Of a DNA stretch of 64,000 nucleotides, positions 63,407 through 64,000 are shown in pieces; position 1 is the first letter of the stretch, and every line of letters starts with the position of its first letter. Where the stretch lies: the NCBI RefSeq assembly GCF_000520975.1, contig NZ_JACB01000043.1, positions 26,283 through 90,282 on the forward strand, in the 5' to 3' direction. The notes beneath the pieces are model-generated. The model was not told the DNA's origin. It did no database searches and saw only the letters and a list, made by a program, of their open reading frames with translations. Both the position numbers and the translations under genes were made by a program. The DNA is from Aquimarina megaterium XH134. GTDB lineage: Bacteria > Bacteroidota > Bacteroidia > Flavobacteriales > Flavobacteriaceae.

Positions 63407-63576
63407 AACCCGTTGTGTATTTTAATTAGAATTCGTTAGTTTAATGAATCTTATCGAGTTTAGATAATAAAGAACTCACTAGAAACACTGTTCTTGACAT
63501 CTACCTAGCACAAAAGATTTTTTGATAAAAAAACATCAATACTGTTCGAAATAATTATTTTGATATACAACGGGTT
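63407..63576. repeat. Second type of element with terminal inverted repeats
   Basis: AACCCGTTGTGTAT at the left and ATATACAACGGGTT at the right are inverted repeats, matching at 13 of 14 positions. The 170-base segment between has no coding capacity. It sits directly upstream of the ECF sigma gene, so it may also serve as its control region. Only one copy occurs in the window. Confidence 0.5.
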
Positions 63577-63686
63577 TGATTTAACATATGTTTTGATGAT
63601 GTGTATTTTATTATTGTCTTAAAATATTTATTTGTTATATAAAAGTAATTTGATTTTTCATTTTCTTTTTTATTATTCAAATCAAA

Positions 63687-63827
63687 TTTATATATCCGTT
63701 TTAGCTCTTTGGTAAGCAAGTTCTCTATTTTTAACCCCTTGTTAATTTATAAAATTTACTTTCAAAAAGCTTTTTCCACTTAAAGATTATAAAAAATAAT
63801 AGTTAAGTATCTAAACGGATATACAAT
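63687..63827 (-). repeat. Element with terminal inverted repeats, copy 2 (MITE-like)
   Basis: A 141-base segment whose ends read ATATCCGTTTTAGC and CTAAACGGATATACAAT. On the reverse strand it aligns with the element at 28873-29004 at both ends and in parts of the interior (GATACTTAA, ATTTTTTATAA, GAAAAAG). The two copies are about 34 kb apart and in opposite orientation. Confidence 0.65.
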
Positions 63828-64000
63828 TTGAATACATCATGAAGCGAACAGATGTATATTCTTTACTAAAGTAGTTATATAGTATATGGGTATCTAAATA
63901 CAATAACCTGAAAAAATAAGTTCTCACCGATGAATTAAATGATTTTTAAAGCATAAACAGCAAAACCAGCTTTTAGTATAAAAATCAAAAACTCTGATCT

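Larger units (their letters stand above)
63354..64000. other. Non-coding end of the window, rich in inverted repeats
   Basis: I see no convincing gene in 650 bases. Two inverted-repeat elements lie here (63407-63576 and 63687-63827). The sigma-factor promoter should lie near the first. Whatever gene follows is beyond the window. Confidence 0.5.

Noticed and set aside
1..64000. CRISPR array, prophage, or IS transposase
   Set aside because: No regularly spaced repeats, phage structural genes or transposase reading frames are visible. The only mobile-like features are the short inverted-repeat elements.

Overview
The window is low-GC DNA from a marine-type member of the Bacteroidota, most likely family Flavobacteriaceae and Aquimarina-like. 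The signs are type 9 secretion (T9SS) C-terminal sorting domains, SprB and TANFOR proteins, LytTR regulators, promoter elements of the TAnnTTTG type, frequent Bacteroidota lipoboxes, and short flavobacterial intergenic repeats. No rRNA, tRNA, CRISPR array, prophage or insertion-sequence transposase was found. The genus is an inference.

1-12 kb: one plus-strand run of 13 genes, mostly overlapping or nearly touching, encodes a type II secretion / type IV pilus-like machine. In order: a YwqK/MORN lipoprotein, a GspK-like large pseudopilin with a beta-solenoid-like body, two minor pseudopilins, the GspF platform, a GspG-like pseudopilin, a prepilin peptidase, the GspE ATPase, the GspD secretin, GspL/PilMN-like and GspM/PilO-like proteins, a fibronectin-type lipoprotein, and a GspC/PilP-like protein. 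There is no PilT-like retraction ATPase. Pseudopilins share Ala, not Gly, before the predicted cleavage site.

12-28 kb: ordinary accessory metabolism and regulation. This holds a double-HTH AraC regulator with SnoaL-like, SPW and YHS proteins, a uracil-DNA glycosylase, a quinone-oxidoreductase-like enzyme divergent from an AraC regulator, a homoserine dehydrogenase/GNAT pair, a LysR regulator divergent from an MFS exporter, an EamA transporter, two membrane-bound LytTR regulators, an esterase, a beta-lactamase-fold serine hydrolase, and an Lrp/AsnC regulator.

28-53 kb: an extracellular-protein island bracketed by two outward-facing, closely related Lrp/AsnC genes. It starts with a T9SS-secreted beta-helix/PPC protein. 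A plus-strand cluster follows: a 1577-residue orphan secreted protein, a fibronectin-repeat protein, a SprB-repeat T9SS protein, a PKD lipoprotein, a TANFOR protein, two related small secreted proteins and an outer-membrane barrel protein with a helical C-terminal tail. I read these as parts of one uncharacterised surface complex (inference).

53-56 kb: a frameshifted GNAT gene, two tandem paralogous orphan small proteins, and two tandem short genes encoding double-glycine-type leader peptides with six-cysteine cores in a knottin-like (inhibitor cystine knot) pattern. The first of these two peptide genes is only 58 codons and easily missed.

56-64 kb: a DUF4331 pair, a TPR lipoprotein and a TonB-dependent receptor (plus strand), then a DoxX-like protein, a RskA-type anti-sigma factor and an ECF sigma factor (minus strand). 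Two families of non-coding elements with terminal inverted repeats occur here, one of which has a second copy at 28.9 kb.
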